In this document: positions 1 through 6,295 of the stretch, one piece after another
Position numbering within the stretch: the stretch's first letter is position 1
How the letters are laid out: the number at the start of each line of letters is the position of its first letter
NCBI GenBank assembly: GCA_938005465.1
Contig: CALLNU010000014.1
Span: 1-6,577 of the forward strand
Length of the DNA: 6,577 bases
Source of the DNA: an uncultured Collinsella sp.
Lineage (GTDB): Bacteria; Actinomycetota; Coriobacteriia; Coriobacteriales; Coriobacteriaceae
Reading direction: 5' to 3'
Translations under genes and position numbers: made by a program
Notes under the pieces: model-generated
What the model was told of the DNA's origin: nothing
The model's input: the letters and a program-made list of their open reading frames with translations, nothing else
Database searches by the model: none

Positions 1-145
1 TCGCTGTACCAGGAACCAGAGCACAAGAACCAGAGCCTGATATGTACTTCTTATTGACAGAAGAGGAAAGTGCGACTGAGTGAAAAGTATGGAAATTGGG
101 GGGCGCCATTGGTCAGGGTGGTGCGCACAGTAATCGCCTTGCTAG
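1..145. other. Unassigned flank left of the IS remnant
   Basis: I recognise no gene here. One plus-strand frame is open from the window edge to a TGA at 81-83; it encodes about 26 residues with an acidic tail (ending EEESATE) and could be the C-terminus of a gene starting outside the window. The minus strand is also open across most of this stretch, so openness alone means little at this length. The sequence is the context into which the IS5-family element inserted. Confidence 0.3.
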
Positions 146-208
146 GCTGTGTCTCTTAATTAATAACCCGAGCTATAGTAACTGCCAGCTTCCACAATAC
201 ATTGAACT

Positions 209-407
209 ATGGCTCGTTACGATCTTCGCGATGAAGCATGGGCTCTCATCCAGCCCTTATTATCTGCCGAAGCAGCAATACCACGGGCTGGACGCCCATG
301 GGCAGAACACCGTATGATCATCAACGGTATGTTCTGGGGGCTATGTTCAGGCGCACCATGACGCGATTTGCCTGAGCGATATGGCCCATGGAAGACCGTT
401 TATAACC
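209..407 (+). pseudogene. IS5-family transposase, N-terminal fragment with a nonsense codon, interrupted by the transposon
   Basis: Reading from ATG 209 gives MARYDLRDEAWALIQPLL, then GRPWAEHRMIINGMFWGL, then SGAP-stop-RDLPERYGPWKTVYN. This is the typical DUF4096-like N-terminus of IS5-family (IS427/IS1031-like) transposases, where the family usually has GAPWRDLPERYGPWKTVYNRF. The TGA at 359-361 therefore replaces the expected Trp codon TGG by a single G-to-A change. Homology continues in the same frame for about 15 codons after the stop and ends exactly where the 38-bp repeat starts at 408. The DDE catalytic domain is absent. No good ribosome binding site is visible before ATG 209. The family assignment rests on remembered motifs. 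The gene cannot make an active transposase. Confidence 0.85.
403..407. repeat. Candidate 5-bp target-site duplication (left copy)
   Basis: Tn3-family transposons duplicate 5 bp of target. The five bases directly outside the inverted repeat are TAACC, and they belong to the interrupted IS transposase reading frame. The second copy would have to lie just beyond the tnpA-side repeat, outside the window, so this is a prediction. Confidence 0.45.
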
Positions 408-445
408 GGGGACGTCTCAGAAAACGGAAAATAAAGCACGTTAAG
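408..445 (+). repeat. 38-bp terminal inverted repeat of a Tn21-subgroup transposon
   Basis: The sequence opens with GGGG, contains CTCAGAAAACGGAAAA and closes with TTAAG, for exactly 38 bp. This is the length and layout of Tn3-family ends, and the internal AAAACGGAAAATAAAGCACG matches the Tn21-type repeat as I remember it rather than the Tn501/Tn1721 type. Compared with the remembered Tn21 end (GGGGTCG at the start, GCTAAG at the end), this copy differs at about position 5 (A) and position 34 (T). It sits at the exact point where IS5-family homology stops, which independently marks it as the transposon boundary. It would be bound by TnpA, expected to be encoded beyond the right edge. Confidence 0.93.
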
Positions 446-489
446 CCCATTGCAGACGCTAGATATTGACGAGTACGTCGGGTTTTCTC

Positions 490-533
490 TTGTTTGAGTT
501 GCCTCTTGTGGTAAGATAGTAATCAATTACTAT
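490..533 (+). promoter_or_regulatory. Probable promoter region of the efflux operon
   Basis: Several imperfect sigma-70 pairs fit, and sequence alone does not choose between them: TTGTTT (490-495) with TAAGAT (512-517), 16-bp spacer; TTGAGT (494-499) with TAGTAA (517-522), 17-bp spacer; or TTGTGG (506-511) with TACTAT (528-533), 16-bp spacer. In each case the -10 element lies inside the 511-538 inverted repeat, so a bound repressor would block polymerase. The first two would leave the ribosome binding site at 539-544 inside the transcript and are preferred for that reason. Confidence 0.55.
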
Positions 534-538
534 CTTAC
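511..538. promoter_or_regulatory. Perfect 13-bp inverted repeat, likely operator of the TetR-type repressor
   Basis: GTAAGATAGTAAT (511-523) is followed by a 2-bp spacer (CA) and its exact reverse complement ATTACTATCTTAC (526-538). The 28-bp dyad overlaps the probable -10 region and ends one base before the ribosome binding site of the repressor gene. TetR-family dimers bind such palindromes next to their own genes, so it is probably the autoregulatory operator that controls the whole operon. There is no T-run after it, so it is not a terminator. I saw no second copy in the window. Confidence 0.85.
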
Positions 539-544
539 AAGGAG
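539..544 (+). promoter_or_regulatory. Ribosome binding site that sets the TetR-gene start
   Basis: AAGGAG lies 5 nt before GTG 550. The in-frame GTG at 544 overlaps the last base of this site and could not be served by it, so GTG 550 is the better start. Confidence 0.75.
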
Positions 545-549
545 TGTTC

Positions 550-1158
550 GTGGACACCCATCCAAAGCATCTGCCGGCCGATGAACGTCGTGCCGTAACT
601 GTCGAGTCCGTCGTGGCGCTTGCCGCTTCACAAAACCCAAGCGAGATAACCACTGCGGCTATCGCTAAACACATGAACTTGACCCAGGGTGCGCTATTTC
701 GGCACTTCCCGAACAAGGAAGCCATTTGGCAGGCGGTCATGGAGTGGGTAGCAGAGCGCCTATTAGCCAGAATCGATCGATCCGCCCAAGGAATCGAGTC
801 GCCCTTGGCAGCCATGGAGGCGATGTTCATGAGTCATATCGAATTCGTAGCTGAGCACCCAGGCGTGCCAAGAATGATGTTTGGTGAGCTTCAGCGTGCC
901 GAATCGACACCGGCCAAGCGCATGGTGCAAACCTTGATTCAGCGCTACGGCGAACGTTTGCATCGTCTCATCGAGAAAGGCAAGGCCAGCGGCGAGTTGT
1001 CTCCCTCGCTTGACAACGAGGCGGCGGCAACGCTGTTCATTGGCACGATCCAGGGCTTGGTCATGCAATCGCTATTGGCGGGTGATGTGGGACGTATGCA
1101 CCGCGATGCGCCGCGCGTCTTTGCAATTTATCGGCGTGGCATAGGGAGTGCGGAATGA
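550..1158 (+). CDS. TetR/AcrR-family transcriptional repressor
   Basis: This is a protein of 202 residues, the normal size for the family. Residues 33-53 (ITTAAIAKHMNLTQGALFRHF) hold the helix-turn-helix, followed by the family hallmark of aromatic residues plus PNKEAIW (54-60). The all-helical remainder (about 70-202) is the ligand-binding and dimerisation domain, which is variable and not informative about ligand. GTG 550 is chosen as start because AAGGAG (539-544) is ideally spaced for it; GTG 544 would add only two residues. The gene is first in the operon and directly follows a perfect 28-bp dyad, so it most likely represses its own transcript and is released when a pump substrate or related compound binds. 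The stop overlaps the adaptor start as ATGA. Family assignment is secure; ligand and operator use are inferred. Confidence 0.93.
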   Translation: MDTHPKHLPADERRAVTVESVVALAASQNPSEITTAAIAKHMNLTQGALFRHFPNKEAIWQAVMEWVAERLLARIDRSAQGIESPLAAMEAMFMSHIEFVAEHPGVPRMMFGELQRAESTPAKRMVQTLIQRYGERLHRLIEKGKASGELSPSLDNEAAATLFIGTIQGLVMQSLLAGDVGRMHRDAPRVFAIYRRGIGSAE

Positions 1159-2306
1159 AAAAGTTACCCTTGCAAGGCCGCACCCTGGCGCTGCTTGCCG
1201 TCATCATTCCTTTGCTGGTGCTTTTTATTTTTGTCGGTCTGCGATCAGGGCCGCTCGCCCCGGTCGCTGTGACGGTGGCAAGCGTGGAATCACGGACTAT
1301 CACACCGGCGCTGTTCGGCATCGGCACGGTGGGGGCGCGCTACACCTACAAGATCGGGCCGACGTTTGCCGGGCGCGTCAAACGCCTGGAGGTGCATGTA
1401 GGCGACCAGGTCAAGGCCGGACAGGTGCTCGGCGAGATGGAACCGGTCGACCTCGATGATCGGGTGCGCTCACAGGAGTCGGCATTCAAGCGTGCGGAAG
1501 CGGCTTTGCGCGAGGCAGAAGCCCGGCAAGCCTACGCGCAAACCCAGGCGCGCCGCTACGAGCAATTGTTTGCGGTGCGCTCGACCAGCGAGGAAATCGT
1601 CACCACCAAGCGGCAGGAACTGCAGATCGCCGATGCCGCCTTATCTGCCGCTCGGGAAGATATTGTCCGGGCACGCTCCGACCGCGAAGGACTCGTCGCG
1701 CAGCGGAGCAATCTGCGCCTGATCGCGCCGGTCGACGGTGTAGTCGCCGTGCGCGATGCCGATCCCGGCACGACCATCGTCGCGGGCCAGGCCGTGGTGG
1801 AAGTGATCGACCCCAAGAGTTTGTGGATCAATGCGCGCTTCGACCAGATCAGCGCATCGGGGCTGGCTGAGGGGTTGCCGACTCTTATCGTCCTGCGTTC
1901 GCGTGGTGGCCAGACCTTGAAAGGTCGCGTGCTGCGGGTGGAACCCAAGGCCGACGCGGTAACCGAGGAAACGCTTGCCAAGGTGATATTCGATAACAAA
2001 CCAGAACCTTTGCCACCGGTGGGTGAACTGGCCGAAGTCACGGTTGACTTGCCGGCGCTCCCGGCCGCTCCACTGATCCCCAACGCTTCCGTCCAGCGTG
2101 AGGGCGACAAAGTTGGTGTCTGGCAAATCGTGGATGGTGATCTGCATTTCTCCCCGGTCAAGCTCGGCACTTCCGAGCTCAATGGTTACGTGCAGGTGCG
2201 CGAAGGGCTCAAGAATGGGGACCAGGTTGTGACCTATAGCGAAAAGGCACTGACGGCGCGCAGCCGCATCCATGTGGTCGACCATATCCCAGGAGTGTCA
2301 CGATGA
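1155..2306 (+). CDS. Periplasmic adaptor (membrane-fusion protein, HlyD/MacA/RND-MFP type)
   Basis: This protein of 383 residues would link the inner-membrane transporter to the outer-membrane factor. A short basic N-terminus is followed by one hydrophobic segment (about 10-29), a membrane anchor or uncleaved signal. The split biotinyl-lipoyl domain is visible as AGRVKRLEVHVGDQVKAGQV (72-91) and APVDGVVAVRDADPGTTIVA (191-210). Between them lies an alpha-helical hairpin rich in Ala, Glu, Arg and Gln (about 100-188), which would contact the outer-membrane factor. Beta-barrel and membrane-proximal regions follow (about 215-375), with the familiar NGYVQVREGLKNGDQVV (343-359) near the end. GGGAG (1144-1148) precedes the ATG by 6 nt, and the start overlaps the repressor stop. 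No lipobox is present. The neighbouring split permease and ATPase indicate ABC rather than RND partnership. Confidence 0.93.
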   Translation: MKKLPLQGRTLALLAVIIPLLVLFIFVGLRSGPLAPVAVTVASVESRTITPALFGIGTVGARYTYKIGPTFAGRVKRLEVHVGDQVKAGQVLGEMEPVDLDDRVRSQESAFKRAEAALREAEARQAYAQTQARRYEQLFAVRSTSEEIVTTKRQELQIADAALSAAREDIVRARSDREGLVAQRSNLRLIAPVDGVVAVRDADPGTTIVAGQAVVEVIDPKSLWINARFDQISASGLAEGLPTLIVLRSRGGQTLKGRVLRVEPKADAVTEETLAKVIFDNKPEPLPPVGELAEVTVDLPALPAAPLIPNASVQREGDKVGVWQIVDGDLHFSPVKLGTSELNGYVQVREGLKNGDQVVTYSEKALTARSRIHVVDHIPGVSR

Positions 2307-3508
2307 TCAGCCTGGCCGGCCGCGACATTCTCCATGCCTGGGGGAAATTCGTCTTCACCGGCATCGGTCTGGGTCTGCTGATCGGCGTCACCCTAGTCAT
2401 GGCTGGGGTGTACCGAGGCATGGTGGACGACGGCAAGGCGTTGCTCGACAACAGTGGCGCTGACCTTTGGGTGGTGCAAAAGGATACTCTGGGTCCTTAT
2501 GCGGAGTCGTCCAGCCTCAACGATGACGTGTATCGCGCCATTCTCGCCATGCCGGGAGTCTCACAAGCAGCGAACGCGACCTACCTGACCATGCAGGTAC
2601 GCAAGGGCGAGAGTGATGTACGCACCATGGTGGTCGGCATCGCGCCCGGTGCGTTGGGGGCTACACCCGGATGGCCTCCTTATCTCGTCGCTGGACGCCA
2701 GATCACGCGCGGTCACTACGAGGCTGTGGCCGACATCGCCACCGGCTTCAAACTGGGAGATCGCCTTGCCATTCGCCGCAATCATTACACCGTCGTGGGG
2801 CTGACACGGCGCATGGTGTCGTCCAGCGGCGACCCGATGGTATTCATTCCGCTCAAAGATGCCCAAGAGGCCCAGTTCCTCAAGGACAACGATGCCATCT
2901 GGCAAAGCCGGCGTCGCACCGAAGCCAACCCGGTCTTCAATCGACCCGGTGATCCAGGTTTGCTGGATGCCGTGATTGCTTCACAGAGCAGCAACGCGTT
3001 CGTCAATGCCGTGCTGGTTACGCTAACACCCGGCCATGCGCCGGACGAGGTGGCCGAATCCATCCAGCGCTGGAAGCGTTTGACGGTCTACACCCGGGCA
3101 CAGATGGAAGACATCCTCGTAGGTAAGCTGATCGCCACCTCGGCCAAGCAGATCGGCATGTTCCTGGTGATTCTGGCCATCGTTAGCGCGGCCATCGTTG
3201 CCTTCATCATCTATTCGCTGACGATGGACAAAATCCGTGAGATCGCAGTGTTGAAGCTCATCGGCACACGCAACCGAACCATCGCCGCGATGATCATGCA
3301 GCAGGCGCTCGCCCTGGGCGTGATTGGCTTCGTGGTCGGCAAGATCACAGCCACCTTTTCAGCACCGGCTTTTCCAAAATATGTCCTGCTCACGCCAATG
3401 GATTCGGTCGCCGGTTTTTTTGCCGTGCTCGTGATCTGCGTTCTAGCTAGCCTCGTCGCCATTCGCATGGCACTCAAGGTCGATCCGGCCGAAGCCATTG
3501 GAGGTTGA
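2303..3508 (+). CDS. ABC transporter permease, FtsX/DevC/MacB type
   Basis: This inner-membrane subunit has 401 residues. The first membrane segment (about 16-36) is followed by a large periplasmic domain (about 40-275) of the MacB-PCD kind, then three membrane segments near 285-306, 330-350 and 368-388. The C-terminal part is typical of FtsX-like permeases: DKIREIAVLKLIGTRNRTI (309-327) is the cytoplasmic coupling region after the second membrane segment, and the protein ends KVDPAEAIGG. Unlike MacB, no nucleotide-binding domain is fused; the ATPase is the next gene, as in DevC/DevA and LolC/LolD. AGGAG (2291-2295) lies 7 nt before the ATG, which overlaps the adaptor stop. This class uses ATP in the cytoplasm to move the periplasmic domain and push substrate out through adaptor and outer-membrane factor. 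The substrate is unknown. Confidence 0.93.
   Translation: MISLAGRDILHAWGKFVFTGIGLGLLIGVTLVMAGVYRGMVDDGKALLDNSGADLWVVQKDTLGPYAESSSLNDDVYRAILAMPGVSQAANATYLTMQVRKGESDVRTMVVGIAPGALGATPGWPPYLVAGRQITRGHYEAVADIATGFKLGDRLAIRRNHYTVVGLTRRMVSSSGDPMVFIPLKDAQEAQFLKDNDAIWQSRRRTEANPVFNRPGDPGLLDAVIASQSSNAFVNAVLVTLTPGHAPDEVAESIQRWKRLTVYTRAQMEDILVGKLIATSAKQIGMFLVILAIVSAAIVAFIIYSLTMDKIREIAVLKLIGTRNRTIAAMIMQQALALGVIGFVVGKITATFSAPAFPKYVLLTPMDSVAGFFAVLVICVLASLVAIRMALKVDPAEAIGG
3500..3504 (+). promoter_or_regulatory. Ribosome binding site that sets the ATPase start
   Basis: GGAGG lies 5 nt before ATG 3510. An in-frame TTG at 3498 would begin before this site and inside the permease gene, so ATG 3510 is preferred. 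Confidence 0.8.
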
Positions 3509-3509
3509 G

Positions 3510-4220
3510 ATGAGTGGCAAAGGGATCCACATCGAAAGTTTAAGCAAGCGGTATGGCGATGGTGACACCGCTGTCTTTGCCTTGAGAGACGTGAATATGC
3601 ATGTTGCGCCTGGTGAAGTGGTGGGACTGATCGGCCCTTCCGGGTCCGGCAAGAGCACGCTGCTCAAGTGTCTGGGTGCGGTGATCGAACCGACCGCCGG
3701 TCGCATGACGCTGGGCGATGAAGTGATCTACGCCGATGGCTGGAAAGTCCGCGACCTGCGCGCCTTACGGCGTGACAAGATCGGTTTCGTTTTCCAGGCG
3801 CCGTACCTGATTCCGTTTCTCGATGTCACCGACAACGTGGCGCTTCTGCCGATGCTTGCAGGCGTCGCGAATGGAGAGTCGCGCGCGAAGGCACTGGAAT
3901 TGCTCACAGCGCTTGATGTGCAACACCGAGCTCGCGCAATGCCCTCGCAACTCTCCGGTGGCGAGCAGCAACGGGTCGCCATCGCGCGCGGACTGGTCAA
4001 TCGTCCGCCGGTGATCCTAGCCGATGAACCCACTGCGCCGCTGGATTCCGAGCGCGCCATGGCTGTGGTCCGCATCCTCAACGACATGGCCCGCAAGTTC
4101 GAGACCGCCATCATCGTCGTCACCCATGACGAAAAAATTATCCCGACCTTCAAGCGTATCTACCACATTCGCGACGGCGTGACCCATGAGGAAGCTGGCG
4201 AAGGGCGGGAGTTCGAATGA
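3510..4220 (+). CDS. ABC transporter ATP-binding protein (MacB/LolD/DevA type)
   Basis: This ATPase of 236 residues, normal for a stand-alone subunit, would power the preceding permease. All core motifs are present: Walker A GPSGSGKST (42-50), Q-loop Gln96 in FVFQAPYL, signature LSGGEQQRVAIARG (148-161), Walker B VILADEP (168-174), and the switch His206 in VTHD. The D-loop region reads PTAPLDSE (174-181); Pro before Leu-Asp is uncommon, as relatives usually have GNLD, SALD or AALD, but the key Asp179 is kept, so the enzyme should be active. ATG 3510 follows the permease stop by one base and has GGAGG at 3500-3504; the alternative TTG 3498 would add four residues. The family is the one that drives FtsX-like permeases. 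No membrane segment is present, so it is cytoplasmic. Confidence 0.95.
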   Translation: MSGKGIHIESLSKRYGDGDTAVFALRDVNMHVAPGEVVGLIGPSGSGKSTLLKCLGAVIEPTAGRMTLGDEVIYADGWKVRDLRALRRDKIGFVFQAPYLIPFLDVTDNVALLPMLAGVANGESRAKALELLTALDVQHRARAMPSQLSGGEQQRVAIARGLVNRPPVILADEPTAPLDSERAMAVVRILNDMARKFETAIIVVTHDEKIIPTFKRIYHIRDGVTHEEAGEGREFE

Positions 4221-4237
4221 GAGAACGATTGAATTAC

Positions 4238-4242
4238 AGGAG
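4238..4242 (+). promoter_or_regulatory. Ribosome binding site that sets the cytochrome start
   Basis: AGGAG lies 6 nt before ATG 4249. The upstream in-frame ATG at 4186 lies inside the ATPase gene, has no such site, and would put charged residues ahead of the signal peptide; ATG 4249 is therefore the start. Confidence 0.85.
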
Positions 4243-4248
4243 AATTTC

Positions 4249-4722
4249 ATGACCCACCGCAAACACAGCCACGCATTTGGAACTATTACCCTGACCGTTA
4301 CGGCCTGCCTGCTTTTATGGGGTATTCAGTTGCCAGCTTGGGCTGGTGACGCTACCCAGGCTGAACCACTGGCGCTACGCAAGATCATGCAGGAACTCGG
4401 GCGCAACATGCAGGCTATTACCGGTGCGATTTCGCAGGAGGAATGGGTTAAGGTCGTTCAGCTCGCCCCAAAAGTTGCGGCACACCCCGAGCCACCGCTT
4501 ACTGAAAAAATGCGCATCCTTGCTTACCTCGGCGCTGATGCGACCAAGTTCAGAAACTTTGACGCGCAGACTCACGAGGCGGCGTTGGCCATGAAGCTGG
4601 CTGCTGCGAGCAGTGACGGCAAGGCGGTGATCCAATCATTCGCCCACGTGCAGGAAAGCTGCTTGGGCTGCCACCAAGCTTTCCGTAAACCTTTCGTGGA
4701 GCATTTTTATGGAGCCCGCTAA
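4249..4722 (+). CDS. Exported class II c-type cytochrome (cytochrome c'/c556-like)
   Basis: This is a small haem protein of 157 residues. A Sec signal peptide is clear: basic N-terminus (MTHRKH), hydrophobic core (about 12-27) and AWA (30-32) before Gly33, giving a mature protein of about 125 residues. A single haem motif CLGCH (138-142) sits close to the C-terminus, followed by QAFRKPF. That placement, the length and the predicted helical pattern fit the four-helix class II cytochromes (Cytochrom_C_2 family). LRKIMQELGRNM (43-54) resembles the N-terminal helix of that family, and Met47 or Met54 is a candidate sixth haem ligand, which would make it c556-like rather than c'-like. It should act in the periplasm after maturation by the host Ccm or Ccs system. 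It lies between the ATPase and outer-membrane-factor genes and overlaps the latter by 14 nt, so it is an integral operon member. Its job in an export system is unknown. Confidence 0.85.
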   Translation: MTHRKHSHAFGTITLTVTACLLLWGIQLPAWAGDATQAEPLALRKIMQELGRNMQAITGAISQEEWVKVVQLAPKVAAHPEPPLTEKMRILAYLGADATKFRNFDAQTHEAALAMKLAAASSDGKAVIQSFAHVQESCLGCHQAFRKPFVEHFYGAR

Positions 4723-6196
4723 AACATGCCAGCGCTCCATCAGCCTCGAAAGACGGCTTGCGGCAACTTACCTGGTAGCTGGTCTGATCACCGCCGGTCT
4801 GGCCGGCTGCGCCGCTGGCCCTGATTTTAAGCGTCCCACCGCACCCGATGTGGCTCGCTACACTGCAATACCAGTGGCTGATAGAACCGCGTCCGCTCCC
4901 ACGCAGTTCGGCGAAACACAACGTCTAGTCGAAGGGCTTCCGATCGAAACGCAATGGTGGCAAAGCTTGGGTTCATCCGCACTCGACGGACTGATAAACG
5001 AAGCTTTCCATGTCAGCCCGACGCTGGCGAGCATCAGCGCCAATTTGCGACACGCGCGGGAGCTTCTTGCCGCACAGGCGGGCTCGACGCAATATCCACA
5101 GGTAGATGTCGCACTGGGATCTCAGCGCCAGCAAATGAGTCCCAGCAGCCAAGGGTTGAGCGGAGACGCACGTCAATTCAGCCTCTACAACGCCAGCGTT
5201 GGCGTGCATTACAACCTCGATCTGGCTGGCGGCAACCGGCGCGCACTCGAAGCCTTGGCTGCTCGCGCCGACTACCGTCGCTTCGAACTGAATGCTGCGC
5301 GCCTGGCCCTTGCCGGCAACATGGCAACCGCTGCCATTAACCGAGCACGCCTCGCCGCGCAACTAGAAGCCACTACTGCCATTTTGCGCGTGCAGGATGA
5401 GCAACTGCGCCTAGCCCATGAACGCGTGCGTATCGGTCAGGCCTCACCTGATGAAGCGTTGAGCCTACAAGCTCAGGCGGAGCAAACGCGGGCAGAACTG
5501 CATGCGCTGCGTAAACAACTGCAACAAACCGAACATCTACTGGCGGAGCTAGCCGGTCGTGCCCCAGGCACGGGTGGCATCCCGGCCTTCACTCTGGCCG
5601 ATTTCACTCTGCCCGTCGAAATGCCGCTCGTCGTGCCCTCAGAACTGGTGCGCCGCCGACCGGATATCCAGGCGTCAGAGGCGCTGTTGCATGCGGCCAA
5701 TGCAGACTATGGTGTGGCTGTCGCCAAGCTCTATCCACAGATCAACTTGAGCGCCAACCTTGGCTCTCAAGCGCTGACCACCGGTGCCCTGTTCGGTGGC
5801 GGTTCGGCAGTGTGGGGCTTGGTTGCGCAGCTCACCCAGCCTCTTTTTAATCCAGGGCTACCCGCTGAAAAAAGAGCGGCGCTCGCCGCTTTTGATGCCG
5901 CCGCAGCCAATTACCAGAGCGTCGTATTGGAGTCTTTGCGTAACGTCGCCGACACCCTGCGCGCGGTGGAAAGCGATGCACAAACTTTGACTGCCCTCGC
6001 TGCCGCTGATATGGCTGCACAGGCCTCCTTGCAGTCGGTCGAGCGGCAATACCGGCTGGGCGCGGCCAGCTACCTGCAACTGCTCATCGCGCAGCAACAG
6101 ACACAGTCAATCCGGATCAATATGGTTGCGGCCCAGGCACAACGCCTAGTCGATAGTGTTGCTTTATATCAGGCCCTGGGAGGTGGTGTCAGTTAA
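4709..6196 (+). CDS. Outer-membrane factor lipoprotein (NodT/OprM/TolC type)
   Basis: This channel protein has 495 residues. The N-terminal signal ends in the lipobox LAGC (31-34), predicting lipidation at Cys34, and continues AAGPDFKRP, the usual opening of NodT-family outer-membrane factors. Two OEP repeats follow; the second carries the family signature around residues 307-345 (LVRRRPDIQASEALLHAANA, then LYPQINL). The C-terminus, ALYQALGGGVS, is the usual end motif, perhaps lacking a few residues. It would form the trimeric outer-membrane duct for the exporter. TGGAG (4697-4701) lies 7 nt before ATG 4709, which overlaps the cytochrome gene by 14 nt. The TAA (6194-6196) lies inside the left half of the probable res crossover site, so the last codons are shared with transposon recombination DNA. 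Family assignment is secure; membership of this pump is inferred from the operon. Confidence 0.95.
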   Translation: MEPAKTCQRSISLERRLAATYLVAGLITAGLAGCAAGPDFKRPTAPDVARYTAIPVADRTASAPTQFGETQRLVEGLPIETQWWQSLGSSALDGLINEAFHVSPTLASISANLRHARELLAAQAGSTQYPQVDVALGSQRQQMSPSSQGLSGDARQFSLYNASVGVHYNLDLAGGNRRALEALAARADYRRFELNAARLALAGNMATAAINRARLAAQLEATTAILRVQDEQLRLAHERVRIGQASPDEALSLQAQAEQTRAELHALRKQLQQTEHLLAELAGRAPGTGGIPAFTLADFTLPVEMPLVVPSELVRRRPDIQASEALLHAANADYGVAVAKLYPQINLSANLGSQALTTGALFGGGSAVWGLVAQLTQPLFNPGLPAEKRAALAAFDAAAANYQSVVLESLRNVADTLRAVESDAQTLTALAAADMAAQASLQSVERQYRLGAASYLQLLIAQQQTQSIRINMVAAQAQRLVDSVALYQALGGGVS

Positions 6197-6214
6197 GGCT
6201 ATACCCTAACCTGA
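6189..6214. repeat. res subsite I, imperfect dyad with probable crossover dinucleotide at 6201-6202
   Basis: The left half TCAGTTAAGGCTA and right half TACCCTAACCTGA are inverted copies at 10 of 13 positions. Serine resolvases cut at the central 2 bp, here AT. The stop codon of the outer-membrane-factor gene (6194-6196) lies in the left half, 5 bp from the centre. Confidence 0.7.
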
Positions 6215-6266
6215 TGTCAGATGTTGAGCACAAACAACGTCAGAATAGAGTATGAATTTATATTTA

Positions 6267-6295
6267 TTGACACATTCCGCCAAGGGTAATAGATT
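6267..6295 (+). promoter_or_regulatory. Probable tnpR promoter inside res
   Basis: A perfect -35 TTGACA (6267-6272) is followed after 17 bp by TAGATT (6290-6295). The -35 coincides with the right arm of res subsite II and the -10 lies in subsite III, so TnpR bound to res would shut off its own transcription, as is known for this family. Confidence 0.65.

Larger units (their letters stand above)
146..407 (+). mobile_element. IS5-family insertion sequence remnant, left part only
   Basis: The element is identified from the transposase N-terminus encoded at 209-407. The non-coding leader upstream would hold the left terminal repeat. I place the outer end tentatively at 146, just after a CTAG (142-145) that could be a short target duplication, followed by GCTGTGTCTCTTAAT; this end is a guess because the matching right terminus is not in view. 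The right side is cut at 407/408 by the 38-bp repeat of the Tn21-type transposon, so the rest of the IS should lie beyond the far end of that transposon unless it was lost. Confidence 0.55.
550..6196 (+). other. Six-gene efflux operon (tetR-like, adaptor, permease, ATPase, cytochrome c, outer-membrane factor)
   Basis: All six genes are on the plus strand. Junctions are a 4-nt ATGA overlap (1155-1158), another ATGA overlap (2303-2306), a 1-nt gap (3508 to 3510), a 28-nt gap (4220 to 4249) and a 14-nt overlap (4709-4722). Every gene has a recognisable ribosome binding site. Such packing implies one transcript with translational coupling, starting at the operator-promoter region near 490-540. 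No internal promoter or intrinsic terminator stands out. The gene set is a complete tripartite ABC exporter plus its repressor and one haem protein. Confidence 0.85.

Noticed and set aside
13..36. Direct repeat GAACCAGAGC at 13-22 and 27-36
   Set aside because: Only two copies of 10 bp; no array, no element boundary and no link to a known replication or recombination site.
96..317. Plus-strand open frame of 73 codons at the left end
   Set aside because: It starts outside the IS, crosses the probable IS end and then reads the transposase fragment in the wrong frame; no ribosome binding site and no recognisable protein.
468..479. Short inverted repeat GACG-AGTA-CGTC upstream of the operator
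   Set aside because: A 4-bp stem is expected by chance and it has no T-run or clear relation to the promoter.
459..830. Minus-strand open frame of 123 codons over the promoter and start of the repressor gene
   Set aside because: It runs antisense through a clear TetR-family gene and its operator, and its translation looks like no family I know.
1556..2285. Two long minus-strand open frames (208 and 214 codons) inside the adaptor gene
   Set aside because: Antisense openings are common in GC-rich genes; both are fully covered by a well-supported adaptor gene and have no recognisable domains.
6189..6214. Dyad after the channel gene read as an intrinsic terminator
   Set aside because: The stem is imperfect, there is no T-run after it, and its position, TATA centre and TCAG/CTGA ends fit a resolvase subsite better.
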